From Nitrospirales bacterium (GTDB lineage: Bacteria > Nitrospirota > Nitrospiria > Nitrospirales > UBA8639), in the NCBI GenBank assembly GCA_029261295.1, contig JAJDBP010000017.1:430195-494194 (forward strand): DNA of 64,000 nucleotides. Direction: 5' to 3'. The notes below the pieces were generated by a model. The model did not search any database, was not told the origin of the DNA, and saw nothing but the letters and a program-made list of their open reading frames with translations. Position numbers and translations under genes: made by a program. Of the stretch, positions 36,091-45,822 are shown piece after piece (positions within the stretch are counted from its first letter, which is position 1; each line of letters starts with the position of its first letter).

Positions 36091-37089
36091 CTACACCACT
36101 CCAGAAGCCCGCAACTTGTAAACTTCTACGCATCGGTCACAAGCACCATATTCAACATCCCATCCCGGGTGATTTTCACGAATAAAATCTAGAACAAATC
36201 CTTCTAACGTTTCTTCCATGTCCTCTACCCAAGTATAGGTTGGGAATCGACAGAGAGGACAAGGAAAACCAGGAAGCAACATGGGTTTTGTCGGCAAATC
36301 AGGCACTCCACCATCGTCAACTTCAACAGCCCGTTCAATGACTCGAGTCGTATCCGAGGCCATTTCAACGAGTTCCGCATGGCTGAGATAGTCGGCCTGC
36401 CAAATACCTTCAAACACGGACTCCACTTGATCAGGTTGAATTTTTCGATACCAGGAACGAAATTCTCGAAATCGATATTCTCTAGAGAACATTGGCTCTT
36501 TGCCAGATCGAGCAATTCGACTATCGACATGCATACTCCATAAGACTCGATAGCGATTCAAAATCAAATGCTCTTCCCCAGGATTCAAGCCAACTTTCGT
36601 ATCGGGGTCGTAGCCAAAATCATCATCAAGCATATCGGAAATATGCGTCAATTCATGACGTAGATATCGAGGGATCGCCGGATCGTAGAATCGACGGGGT
36701 ATTAATTTAATCCCCACACCTTTTTTCCCAGCTTCCTCAAACTGCTTAGCCAGCTTTTCCTCCACCACACCCCATTTGCGCAGGACATCTACTCCCTCTT
36801 GATCTTCTTTCAACACCCCACGGACAAGGACAATCCCCGTTTTATCTCGAAGGGCGGGGAAATCATCAAACCCATCTCGAAGAATATCGGCAAATCCCCA
36901 TTTTGCAAATAAATGCTGATAAAGCCGCTTAAATTCAGGCTCTCGATCATCAAGGGCAAACTTTTCATAAATCGGATCTGCTAATTCGTGAAACTCATTA
37001 TAATAGGTGGGGTCCCCCTCTCGTTCAGTTTTTTCAGCAAACGAGTCGATGACTTCCTGAAGTAGAGCGGGCTGAAAGCGGATTTCCAT
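36091..37089 (-). CDS. Unknown protein with an HELTH zinc-metalloprotease motif and C-terminal zinc ribbon
   Basis: About 332 residues without signal peptide or membrane span. Residues 141-152 read RYLRHELTHISD, a zincin HExxH motif, followed by acidic residues. Near 277 there is CPLC and near 320 CDRC, together able to form a zinc ribbon. The name of the family is not recognised. GGAGG lies 7 bases before the ATG at 37089. The gene is coupled to the ferredoxin and faces away from the WD40 gene. A maturation peptidase for the NXR-type complex is one possibility, but no substrate evidence exists. Confidence 0.8.
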   Translation of the reverse strand: MEIRFQPALLQEVIDSFAEKTEREGDPTYYNEFHELADPIYEKFALDDREPEFKRLYQHLFAKWGFADILRDGFDDFPALRDKTGIVLVRGVLKEDQEGVDVLRKWGVVEEKLAKQFEEAGKKGVGIKLIPRRFYDPAIPRYLRHELTHISDMLDDDFGYDPDTKVGLNPGEEHLILNRYRVLWSMHVDSRIARSGKEPMFSREYRFREFRSWYRKIQPDQVESVFEGIWQADYLSHAELVEMASDTTRVIERAVEVDDGGVPDLPTKPMLLPGFPCPLCRFPTYTWVEDMEETLEGFVLDFIRENHPGWDVEYGACDRCVEVYKLRASGVV

Positions 37090-37183
37090 GAACAAGCCTC
37101 CGTGTACATTCTCATTACCGAAAAAATAATTTTTTGGCAGTGAATCCTTAGGAATTTATGAATAATGCCAATTCCGATGTGTC

Positions 37184-37213
37184 TTGACTCCCTCTAAAAG
37201 CGGCGATTAGTAT
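37184..37213 (+). promoter_or_regulatory. Candidate sigma-70 promoter for the WD40 gene
   Basis: TTGACT and TAGTAT separated by 18 bases, about 120 bp before the WD40 ATG. The -35 is strong, the -10 only partly consensus. Confidence 0.4.
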
Positions 37214-37338
37214 CAAGATGAAAGGATTATAGAAATGGGTTTTCCTATTTGGCAAGGGAAAGGTCCCACACTCTTATTCCTAAACGGTTATTCTACCGTA
37301 TTATTCGTTGACTCATAGCGTACCAAGCGAGGACATTC

Positions 37339-38430
37339 ATGACCCAAACTACCAGCTCCGATACCTTCTCCCCTCAAATGGGGGTACCACAACCTGAAAT
37401 AGAACCGGCACCACTTTTGGACTCTCTTCCCTATTGGAAAAGCGGAATTAAAGAACTGAAGTCGTTCCGGGGACATTCACAAGAAATTTGGTCTGTGGCT
37501 TTTTCGCCTGATGGACTGACCATTGCCAGTGGAGGCAATGACCGTTTTGTTCGTATGTGGGATATTGAAACGGGACGACTCATTCGTTCGCTCCGCGGCC
37601 ATACCGCTGTTGTCCGACAAGTTCAATACAGCCCAGATGGCCTAATGCTCGCCACGGGCAGTGAGGATCGAACCATTCGGTTATGGAATCCACAAACGGG
37701 GGAATCCCTCCGCTTGCTGTTCACCCGATATGATCATGCCGTCACGAGTCTCTCCTTTTCGCCCGATGGCTTAATGCTCGCCCGTTGTGGCCAAAATAAA
37801 GATATTAAAATCTGGGAAGTCACTACAGGGACCGAACTGATGTCCCTGCTAGGAAAAGATCAATTCGACCATAATTGGAGCGTCTGTACAGCCTTTTCTC
37901 CAGATGGCCTTCACCTGGTGGCTGGGAGTGATATCGGCAAAATCAAATTATATGAAGTATTGCCAAGCGGAGAAGAAAAAATTGCTCACAACGGTCATTG
38001 GCGGGATGACGAAGATGACGAAGAAACGGAAAATCGTGGATTCTATGTGGATGAACATGGAGGCTTTCAAAAACCCATGGAATATTGGATTGGAGCTCTG
38101 ACCTTTACCCCAGATGCCTCAACCATGATTTCCGGTAGCCGCGATTGCTCAATAAAGTTTTGGGATATGCCTAACCTTGAGGAACGCCGCACATTGAAGG
38201 GGCATTCCGAGTGGGTCAGAAATCTTCTGGTCAGTCAGGATGGGAAAGTTTTAGTCAGCGCCAGTGATGATGGCACAGTTAAAATGTGGGATATTGAAAA
38301 AGGACGCCAATTTCGAACCATCAAATCTCATAAAGGTCCTGTACGCGGAATCGCACTCTCTGCTGATGGGAAATACTTGGCCACTGCCGGAAATGACCGC
38401 ATTATTACCCTATGGGAAGGCGGAGAATAA
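37339..38430 (+). CDS. WD40-repeat beta-propeller protein
   Basis: A 363-residue cytoplasmic protein with seven WD repeats of the form GHxxxVxxVxFSPDG...DxTIRLWD (end motifs MWDI, LWNP, IWEV, LYEV, FWDM, MWDI, LWEG), enough for one closed seven-blade propeller. A very acidic insertion (DDEDDEETE, near residue 235) lies between blades four and five. No enzymatic domain is attached. It is the only plus-strand gene in the NXR island, divergent from the metalloprotease-like gene and convergent with the regulator. Confidence 0.9.
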   Translation: MTQTTSSDTFSPQMGVPQPEIEPAPLLDSLPYWKSGIKELKSFRGHSQEIWSVAFSPDGLTIASGGNDRFVRMWDIETGRLIRSLRGHTAVVRQVQYSPDGLMLATGSEDRTIRLWNPQTGESLRLLFTRYDHAVTSLSFSPDGLMLARCGQNKDIKIWEVTTGTELMSLLGKDQFDHNWSVCTAFSPDGLHLVAGSDIGKIKLYEVLPSGEEKIAHNGHWRDDEDDEETENRGFYVDEHGGFQKPMEYWIGALTFTPDASTMISGSRDCSIKFWDMPNLEERRTLKGHSEWVRNLLVSQDGKVLVSASDDGTVKMWDIEKGRQFRTIKSHKGPVRGIALSADGKYLATAGNDRIITLWEGGE

Positions 38431-38466
38431 TTTTGAGCCAAGAATACATGTTGGCCTGATATTCGC

Positions 38467-39927
38467 TCACCCGGCTGAATTATCATCACGGTCAGAGCTT
38501 GCGTCTTCTCCAGACCTGACAATGTCATAACGTTTGCACTTTTCCCAAAGGCCCTTTCGAGACAAACCCAGCACTTGAGCTGCGATCGTTCGACTCCATC
38601 CGGTTCGTTGAAGAATTTCTAGAATATGGGTTCGTTCAAATTGCTCACGAGCCATAGCTAAGGTTTCCATCGTCCCAGTTTTGGAACTTGTCTTACGTTC
38701 CTGATCTCCACAAAAGCCACAGTCTTTCTGTGGCTCTCCACCTGAATAGGGACACCGACTTTGTCCGCACAAATCCACGACCTGAATTTCTTGAGACTGT
38801 TGAGCAAGGGCAACAGCTCGCTCTATCGTATTTTCTAACTCACGCACATTTCCAGGAAACCCATAGCGAAACAGAACTTCTCGAGCCTGCCGAGATAATG
38901 TCTGGACTTTTTGTTGATTTCTGGCAGCCATGGTGCACAAAAAGTGTTGAGCAAGGGTCAAAATATCCTCTCGTCTCTCGCGTAATGGGGGAAGTTGAAC
39001 CGGAACAACATTCAAACGATAATAGAGATCCTCACGAAATCGTCCCTGCTCCACTTCTTTTTTGAGATCCTTTTGAGTGGCACAAACCAATCGAACATCG
39101 ACTTCAATCGTCTCATTCCCTCCCACTCGTTCGAACTGACGTTCCTGCAGCACACGCAGTAATTTAATCTGAACAACAGGTGAAATTTCTCCAATTTCAT
39201 CCAAAAATAACGTCCCCTGGTGCGCTAATTCAAATCGACCATGACGTTGCCGAAGCGCTCCGGTAAAGGCCCCTTTTTCATGCCCAAATAATTCGGCTTC
39301 AAGAAGTGTTTCTGGGAGTGCAGCACAACTCACTTTGACTAAAGAATGCTTGTGCCGAGGACTATTCACATGAATGGCATTGGCAATCAATTCTTTGCCA
39401 GTCCCACTTTCCCCAACGACCAATACAGTGGAGTCAGTATTGGAAACGAGTTTAATTTTTTCCAACACCTGATGCATTCGTTCGTTTTTCCCCACAATTC
39501 CTTGAAAACTAAACTTATGTTCTAATTCTTCACGGAGCATACGATTTTCATCACGGAGGGCAACCATGCTACACACCCGTTCTACGCTCAATAGCAATTC
39601 ATCCATTGAAAAGGGTTTCGTAATGTAATCATATGCCCCACCTTTCATCGCATGGACGGCAGTATCCACGGAACCATGCGCGGTAATGACAATCACTTCA
39701 GATTGAGGCCATTGCTCCTTACATTTCGAGACTATTTGAAGCCCATCCGCTCCGGGTAAACGCAAATCAGTGATCACCAGGTTATATTCGGAAGCCTGCA
39801 AACGCTCTAAGCCTTCGGTACCCGTACTGGCTTCCTGAACCTCATAACCAACAGCCACAAGCGCATCCACCATGGAGACTCTCATTAAAGGCTCATCATC
39901 AATGATGAGGATTGATCCGTGTTTCAT
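38467..39927 (-). CDS. Sigma-54-dependent response regulator (NtrC family) with a four-cysteine linker
   Basis: A 486-residue regulator: receiver domain with phospho-acceptor Asp54 (VITDLRLPG), AAA+ domain with Walker A GESGTGKE and the sigma-54 contact loop GAFTGA near 222, and a Fis-type helix-turn-helix near 440-475. Between AAA+ and DNA-binding domains is a linker with Cys387, Cys392, Cys403 and Cys406 (C-x4-C-x10-C-x2-C), unusual for NtrC proteins and able to bind Zn or Fe-S. It overlaps the kinase gene by 4 bp. Target promoters are not visible in the window. Confidence 0.93.
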   Translation of the reverse strand: MKHGSILIIDDEPLMRVSMVDALVAVGYEVQEASTGTEGLERLQASEYNLVITDLRLPGADGLQIVSKCKEQWPQSEVIVITAHGSVDTAVHAMKGGAYDYITKPFSMDELLLSVERVCSMVALRDENRMLREELEHKFSFQGIVGKNERMHQVLEKIKLVSNTDSTVLVVGESGTGKELIANAIHVNSPRHKHSLVKVSCAALPETLLEAELFGHEKGAFTGALRQRHGRFELAHQGTLFLDEIGEISPVVQIKLLRVLQERQFERVGGNETIEVDVRLVCATQKDLKKEVEQGRFREDLYYRLNVVPVQLPPLRERREDILTLAQHFLCTMAARNQQKVQTLSRQAREVLFRYGFPGNVRELENTIERAVALAQQSQEIQVVDLCGQSRCPYSGGEPQKDCGFCGDQERKTSSKTGTMETLAMAREQFERTHILEILQRTGWSRTIAAQVLGLSRKGLWEKCKRYDIVRSGEDASSDRDDNSAG

Positions 39928-42900
39928 GAACCCACCTTGAGCATCGAAGGCATGCGAGACCGAACCAATGGGAGACGAACAGCAAAACGCGTTCCTCTTC
40001 CTTCTTCACTCTCTACTAACATTTCACCTCCATGCCGTTGGACAATTCCTAAACTCACCGATAAGCCCAAGCCGGTCCCCTCTCCCGTACCTTTTGTCGT
40101 AAAAAACGGATCAAAAATATGAGGACGCACATTGGCGGCAATGCCACATCCATTATCCTCCACGATAATTTCACAAGCATCTTCATGCTTTCGAGTTTCA
40201 AGACTCACATACCCATTTTTCTTAAGCGACTGCACAGCATTCAGCACCAGATTCATGACGACTTGTTCAATCATAGGAGCATCAACCAGAAGCTGAGGAA
40301 GTGTCTCATCATACTGCTTCTTAAGATTCGCGTTCCGCTCGATAAACACATGCTCAGTTAAGACAACTACTCGATCCAATATGGGGTGAAGATCAGCTAA
40401 GGAAAGTTCAAGGTCGCGTTGTTGAGAAAAATCCAAAAGTTGGCGCACAATACGTTGCACGCGCTGCAGCCCATCTTCCATAAAATGCAAATATTCTTGA
40501 GAGCGCTCCGGCGTTAAGGTCCCCTTTCGAATATTGTACAAACAATTCAAAATGCCCCCTAAAGGATTATTGATTTCATGCGCCACTCCAGCAGCCAATT
40601 GGCCAATAGATGCTAGTCGTTCAGAGTTTTGAACCTGTTGCTCGAGTTGCTTACGCTCTGTAATGTCACGAGCAATACCTAAAACACCCTGTTGCTCTCC
40701 CGCATCACTCATGAGAGGAGCGACACTCACGAGTACAGAACGTAAGTCCCCATGCCCACTTATTATTTCTACTTCATACACTTGCTTGGCGCTCATATCC
40801 AATGTTTCCTGCAAATAACGGCTTCGAAATCGTTTGGACAAAAGAGATAAATATGGCTTCCCAATTAAATCTTCCTTTTGATATCCCCAGGCCTCAACCT
40901 TGCCATTTAAGTATGTGAATCTCAAATCCACATCCAAAGTATAAATCACGTCATTGGCATTTTCTAATAAACTCTCAATATAGACCTTGGCTTGTTCGAT
41001 CTCTCGCGTCCGCTCCCCTACCTTTTCTTCTAAGGCTTCATTATATTGCTGCAAAGTCACTTCCAACGTTTTGTGTTCAGTGATATCCCGCAGTTGCACC
41101 ATGATAGAAGACCGGGGGCCCATGTCAATTCGAACCAAATCCATCTCCATGGACTTGATGGTGCCATGTGAGTCCAATGCTTGAATTTCTGTGGTCGGGA
41201 CAGTTGGTTCCCCTTTCCTGACTCGCTCTAACAGACTTTGACTAATCTCTTGAAAATCTGACGAAACAACCTTCAAAAAAGTTACCCCGGCCGAGGCTGA
41301 AGAGGTATAGCCCAAAATATCCCGTGCCCGCGCATTGCCATCAACCACCCGTCCTTCAAGATCAACCACAAAAATTGAATCTGCCGCCAAGTTAAATAAG
41401 GCTTTATACCCTGCCTCAGAATCTGACAACTGTTGCGTACGCTCCGTGACTAAGTCCTCCAGTTGATTGGTGTAATGCGCCACCTCGCCCTGCAACGCTT
41501 TTCTATCGGTAATATCCCTCACAAAGCCTCGTGAGAACACAATGGATTGAGTCTCAGGGTCAACCAAAGTGGTGGAATGAATTTCTACCTCAATCGCTTT
41601 TTTCGATTGGGTGCGAAACACTGTCTCGATAGTACGAGGGCCATCCAAAGCTAAGCCCTGCACATAGGCCTTTATCGACTCTTGATGTTCGGATGGAACA
41701 ATGTCCCATAAAGACAAGGCAAGCATATCAGTGAGTGAATAGCCCAGCTTGTGTAATTCAGTGCTATTCACATGAACAAAGCGGCCGTCAGGATCTAATT
41801 GATGAATCATTTCTGGGGCATTTTCAATTAGATCTCGATATTTTTCTTTTAATTCGCCAATTTCTTCCACTTTTTGGTTTAACTGGGCAAATGAACGTTG
41901 AAGATTTCCCGCCATCCCATTAAATGTTTCTGCCAAACGCTCTATTTCATCCCCTGTATGAATATGAATGGGCCCAACCAAGTTTCCGCTTCCGAATTGC
42001 TCAACCCCTTCAGACAGAGCTTGGATTGGCCTAACAATCCTTCCAGCCACCACGATTCCTGCGACCCATAGAATGACAAATACAGCAACTCCGTAGGACA
42101 AGACTTTGATCAATAATTGATCTAATGGTGCATAAGTCTCAGATGGGTCTTGACTGACTAACATTTGCCAAGATTTTCCGCCAAAACTTTGAGTGGCTAA
42201 AGGCACCCCTAAATGTAAGGGTGCATATCCCACAATCGCATGATGGGCTCCATGAGAATCAGGATCAGCGACGAGCCATCCGGCAAGATCTTTTTGAAAA
42301 GCCTCAATCATTGTTGAAGGAATAGCATGCTCTTCTAAAGAAAAATTCGGGCAAAGAATAGGAATTCCATCACTAGTCACCAACATGGCATGGCCAGTCT
42401 TTCCCGCCCCGACTTCGGAAATTGAACGAAATAACGAATCCCTTCTGAGCAAGATACTAATGGCCCCCAAGATTTTTGAACGTGCATCATTCCAAATGGG
42501 CACACCCACATTGATGACGTGGGTTCCAAATCCTGGATCAAAGGATAAATCGCTCACAAAGGCTTGAGCCTTTCCCTGTTGCATGACCGATTGCCACCAC
42601 AGACTGTTCCCATGAAAAAATCCCACCTGGGGGAAAGAGCTCAAGACCAAGGCACCCTTATTATCTACGACAACTATCGCTAAATAGTCTGACTTTCGAA
42701 TGGCATGCCACTGGGTGAGATAATCTGTTGCATACTTATTGATAAAGACCGGAAACTCATCTTCAGTAGATTGAGCGCGCCAACTTTCTTGCCATTCCTG
42801 GATAAGGGCCTGAATTTCCTCCGCGCTCTTATACACATAACTTTGGTTTGAGTTTATGACTGCGCTCCGAATAAAGGGAATGGTGGCCAACTGTTGAGAC

Positions 42901-43118
42901 TCATTAATACTCCGGATAATTTGCGTCTCGACTTTGCGTGCAACTTCGACCGCGATCCCCTTCATGGTGATGCCAGCAGCTTCACGAAGTGCGCGTTTTT
43001 CTTCGAAATAGGTCAGGAGGAGAGAGAGGATGAGGGGAAGAAGACCAACCAGTACAACCGCGAGAATGGTCTTTCCCTTTAATTGAAGGGGGAACCCAAA
43101 GCGTTTCACTTTGGTCAC
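39924..43118 (-). CDS. Membrane sensor histidine kinase (Cache, HAMP, three PAS)
   Basis: A 1064-residue kinase. Two membrane spans (about 15-38 and 335-360) enclose a large periplasmic sensor of the double Cache type; a HAMP segment follows, then three PAS domains with MIHQLDPDGRFVHVN, SIFVVDLEGRVVDGN and VIYTLDVDLRFTYLN. The C-terminus has a HisKA H-box (GVAHEINNPLGGI near 845) and an HATPase with DNGCGI and GTGLGLSVS. It phosphorylates the adjacent sigma-54 regulator. The start is a GTG with a weak ribosome-binding site. The signal is unknown; an external small molecule is likely from the Cache domain. Confidence 0.92.
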   Translation of the reverse strand: MTKVKRFGFPLQLKGKTILAVVLVGLLPLILSLLLTYFEEKRALREAAGITMKGIAVEVARKVETQIIRSINESQQLATIPFIRSAVINSNQSYVYKSAEEIQALIQEWQESWRAQSTEDEFPVFINKYATDYLTQWHAIRKSDYLAIVVVDNKGALVLSSFPQVGFFHGNSLWWQSVMQQGKAQAFVSDLSFDPGFGTHVINVGVPIWNDARSKILGAISILLRRDSLFRSISEVGAGKTGHAMLVTSDGIPILCPNFSLEEHAIPSTMIEAFQKDLAGWLVADPDSHGAHHAIVGYAPLHLGVPLATQSFGGKSWQMLVSQDPSETYAPLDQLLIKVLSYGVAVFVILWVAGIVVAGRIVRPIQALSEGVEQFGSGNLVGPIHIHTGDEIERLAETFNGMAGNLQRSFAQLNQKVEEIGELKEKYRDLIENAPEMIHQLDPDGRFVHVNSTELHKLGYSLTDMLALSLWDIVPSEHQESIKAYVQGLALDGPRTIETVFRTQSKKAIEVEIHSTTLVDPETQSIVFSRGFVRDITDRKALQGEVAHYTNQLEDLVTERTQQLSDSEAGYKALFNLAADSIFVVDLEGRVVDGNARARDILGYTSSASAGVTFLKVVSSDFQEISQSLLERVRKGEPTVPTTEIQALDSHGTIKSMEMDLVRIDMGPRSSIMVQLRDITEHKTLEVTLQQYNEALEEKVGERTREIEQAKVYIESLLENANDVIYTLDVDLRFTYLNGKVEAWGYQKEDLIGKPYLSLLSKRFRSRYLQETLDMSAKQVYEVEIISGHGDLRSVLVSVAPLMSDAGEQQGVLGIARDITERKQLEQQVQNSERLASIGQLAAGVAHEINNPLGGILNCLYNIRKGTLTPERSQEYLHFMEDGLQRVQRIVRQLLDFSQQRDLELSLADLHPILDRVVVLTEHVFIERNANLKKQYDETLPQLLVDAPMIEQVVMNLVLNAVQSLKKNGYVSLETRKHEDACEIIVEDNGCGIAANVRPHIFDPFFTTKGTGEGTGLGLSVSLGIVQRHGGEMLVESEEGRGTRFAVRLPLVRSRMPSMLKVGS

Positions 43119-43210
43119 ATCACGATACCCATAAACAGAAAAGACTCCCTAGAACCATTTACATTTTGGAAATCCTTTCTCCGATCTGTCAAGAAACAGA
43201 CCGAGAGGAT

Positions 43211-44131
43211 TCATTTACCTCGACTAAGTAATTTTCCTTCAACCCCAGGCCATAATAGAAGAAGTGGACTGGCCACGAAAATGGAGGAATAAGTACCCAC
43301 CATTACTCCTAAAAGCAGGGCCAATGAAAAATCATGCAACACCTCACCTCCCCATAAAGTTAATGGCACGAGTACCAACACGACCGTCAAAGTAGTGACT
43401 AATGTTCGACTAAGGACTTGGTTGATTCCATTATTAATAATATCTGAAACTGTTTCTCTTCGACGCCGTCGGAGATTTTCCCGAATCCGGTCAAAAACAA
43501 TGACCGTATCCGTCAAGGAATATCCAGCCAACGTCAGTAATGCGGTCACAACAAGCAGGGTGATTTCTTTATCCAGCAAGAAATAAATTCCCAATACCAC
43601 TAGCACATCATGAAAAGTGGCGATGGCAGCGGCCACTCCAAAACGAAACTCAAAACGGACAGCGATATAGAGGATAATTCCTACTAATGAGAGCACAATA
43701 GCGATTAAAGCATCTTCTTGAAGCTTTTTCCCAATTGTTGGACCAATTGATGTACTAGAATCTACGACGAATCCATGATTTGGAAATTCGGCCTCAAATA
43801 CCTGAATGATTTGCTTGCTAATTTCATCTTCAATCGTTGTTTCAGTTTTCACCCGAATCAGCAGTTTTTGGTCCTGAGGAAATTCTTGTAACTCAGCTTC
43901 TCCAAGCCCGTGTTTTTTCAAAGCCGTTCTGGCCTCTTCAATACCCAAGGCTTGATCAAATTTTAGCTGTACGGCTGTTCCTCCAGCGAAATCGATACCC
44001 AAATTAGCCCAGCCAGCCATGATCCCCACAACTGCCAAAATCCCTAGGAAAATCAAAACACCCGATATTGCAAATGCAATATTCCGTTTCCCCATAAAAT
44101 CTACTGAGGTCTGTCCCACAATCTCCATCAT
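43211..44131 (-). CDS. secF: Protein translocase subunit SecF
   Basis: A 306-residue, six-span membrane protein with the conserved GIDFAGGTAVQLKF near the N-terminus, a periplasmic P1 domain, and the DVLVVLGIYFLL and YSLTDTVIVFDRIREN segments. With SecD it uses the proton gradient to aid Sec export. It lies downstream of secD in the usual yajC-secD-secF order. A start pair ATGATG is present; spacing to AGGAG is long. Confidence 0.96.
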   Translation of the reverse strand: MMEIVGQTSVDFMGKRNIAFAISGVLIFLGILAVVGIMAGWANLGIDFAGGTAVQLKFDQALGIEEARTALKKHGLGEAELQEFPQDQKLLIRVKTETTIEDEISKQIIQVFEAEFPNHGFVVDSSTSIGPTIGKKLQEDALIAIVLSLVGIILYIAVRFEFRFGVAAAIATFHDVLVVLGIYFLLDKEITLLVVTALLTLAGYSLTDTVIVFDRIRENLRRRRRETVSDIINNGINQVLSRTLVTTLTVVLVLVPLTLWGGEVLHDFSLALLLGVMVGTYSSIFVASPLLLLWPGVEGKLLSRGK

Positions 44132-44168
44132 GGCTGCATCTTGCTCCTATTTAACATTCTCACACAAC

Positions 44169-45803
44169 TTAAATGCTCAAGGTTTCGATTTTCCGACGGT
44201 TCAAATAATCAAAAACCACTTTCGTTCCCACGAATGCTGTAAACAAATTGATACCGATTCCCAAACAAAGAGTGACCGCAAATCCTTTAATGGGACCGGT
44301 TCCAAATAAAAAGAGAGCCAACCCGGTAATTAAGGTCGTCACATGCGCGTCGACAATCGTCAGGAAGGCTTTTTCAAATCCAGCATCCACAGCAAGACGA
44401 ACGGGCCGCCCAGCCCGTAATTCTTCGCGAATACGTTCAAAGATCAGCACATTGGAATCGACACCCATTCCAATAGTTAAAATAATTCCAGCAATTCCAG
44501 GCAACGTTAAAGTCGCATTGAGTCCAGACAACGCTCCTAATAATCCGAGCAAATTCAAAGCTAAAGCCATATTCGCAATCAATCCCGAAAGACGATAATA
44601 CACAATCATAAAAATCAGGACTAATGAACCCGCGATCAGTGTCGTGCGCAACCCTTTTTCTATAGAATCTTTTCCTAAAGAAGGTCCCACGGTTAAATCT
44701 TGCAGTGTCTTCAGAGGAGCCGGCAACGCACCAGCCCGAAGCACCACGGCCAAATCATTTGCTTCTTCTGTGGAAAACCTTCCGCTAATGACGGCACGCC
44801 CACCACTAATACGTTCATTAATTGTCGGGGCAGAATAGACTTTCCCATCCAACACAATCGCCATGCGCTTTCCCACATTAGCGGCGGTAACCAGGTCAAA
44901 TTCATGAGCACCTTTACTATCAAAAGTCACACTCACATTCGGCTCATTATAATCACCGATCGTTACCCGCGCGTCTTGAAGGAGATCTCCTATTAGAGCA
45001 GCTTCTTTTTTCACCAAATAGGGAATGCTATATTTAGAACCGTCAAGCTCTTCTTCCACCGCTTCAAATAAAATTTCGGCTTTCTCTGGAACTTTTCCGG
45101 AAAATTTCTGCCGAACGGTTTCTTCCTGGCCCCTTTCTACCTGCGGGGGAAGCTCTAACGCCAATTTCGATTCCTGCAGCATTTTAAATTCTAACAAAGC
45201 AGTTTTTTGGATGAGGTCCTTCGCCCGTTGTGGATCTTGAACTCCAGGCAATTGAATCGCAATCTGATTGAGCCCCAATCGTTGAATCAACGGCTCTGCC
45301 ACACCAAATTGGTCAATTCGATTCCGAATGGTCTCTAAAGCCTGGTTGATGGCAGAGGTTTTGATACGTACCACATCCTCTGGGCTGAGTTCGTATTCAA
45401 GGCGAGTACCCGAATTCTTCTGCGAGAAAAAGCTAGGGAAGGAATCAAGCACCAAGGCCTGCACATCCTCAGCATCTGATTCGTTTTGCAAATCAATCGA
45501 AAGCCCAGTAGATCCCTCTCGGCTCACACGATCAACCGCAATTGATTTTTCAGACAATAGGTCTTCCACGGCCTTTCGCGACCGATCTACCGCAATCTCT
45601 ACTGCACGGATCTCTTCCACTTCCAACACCAAATGAATCCCGCCTTGCAGATCCAATCCCAACGATAGTCCTTGATGACTCAAGAGACTTCTCACGCTAT
45701 CAGGTAAGGCTTGGTAGAGTCCTGGAATGGAAGGTAAAGCGAGAATACAAGACACCACGGTGACAAAAAGAAGGAGAACAAATCTCCCGCGAAGCTTTTT
45801 CAT
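44169..45803 (-). CDS. secD: Protein translocase subunit SecD
   Basis: A 544-residue protein with an N-terminal span, GLDLQGGIHLVLEV near residue 48, a large periplasmic P1 domain, and a C-terminal membrane domain with GMGVDSNVLIFERIREE near 443. It works with SecF and YajC on the periplasmic side of the Sec channel. GAGG lies 7 bases before the ATG. The length is typical of the shorter bacterial SecD proteins. Confidence 0.97.
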   Translation of the reverse strand: MKKLRGRFVLLLFVTVVSCILALPSIPGLYQALPDSVRSLLSHQGLSLGLDLQGGIHLVLEVEEIRAVEIAVDRSRKAVEDLLSEKSIAVDRVSREGSTGLSIDLQNESDAEDVQALVLDSFPSFFSQKNSGTRLEYELSPEDVVRIKTSAINQALETIRNRIDQFGVAEPLIQRLGLNQIAIQLPGVQDPQRAKDLIQKTALLEFKMLQESKLALELPPQVERGQEETVRQKFSGKVPEKAEILFEAVEEELDGSKYSIPYLVKKEAALIGDLLQDARVTIGDYNEPNVSVTFDSKGAHEFDLVTAANVGKRMAIVLDGKVYSAPTINERISGGRAVISGRFSTEEANDLAVVLRAGALPAPLKTLQDLTVGPSLGKDSIEKGLRTTLIAGSLVLIFMIVYYRLSGLIANMALALNLLGLLGALSGLNATLTLPGIAGIILTIGMGVDSNVLIFERIREELRAGRPVRLAVDAGFEKAFLTIVDAHVTTLITGLALFLFGTGPIKGFAVTLCLGIGINLFTAFVGTKVVFDYLNRRKIETLSI

Positions 45804-45822
45804 TCATTAACCTCTTGATCCA

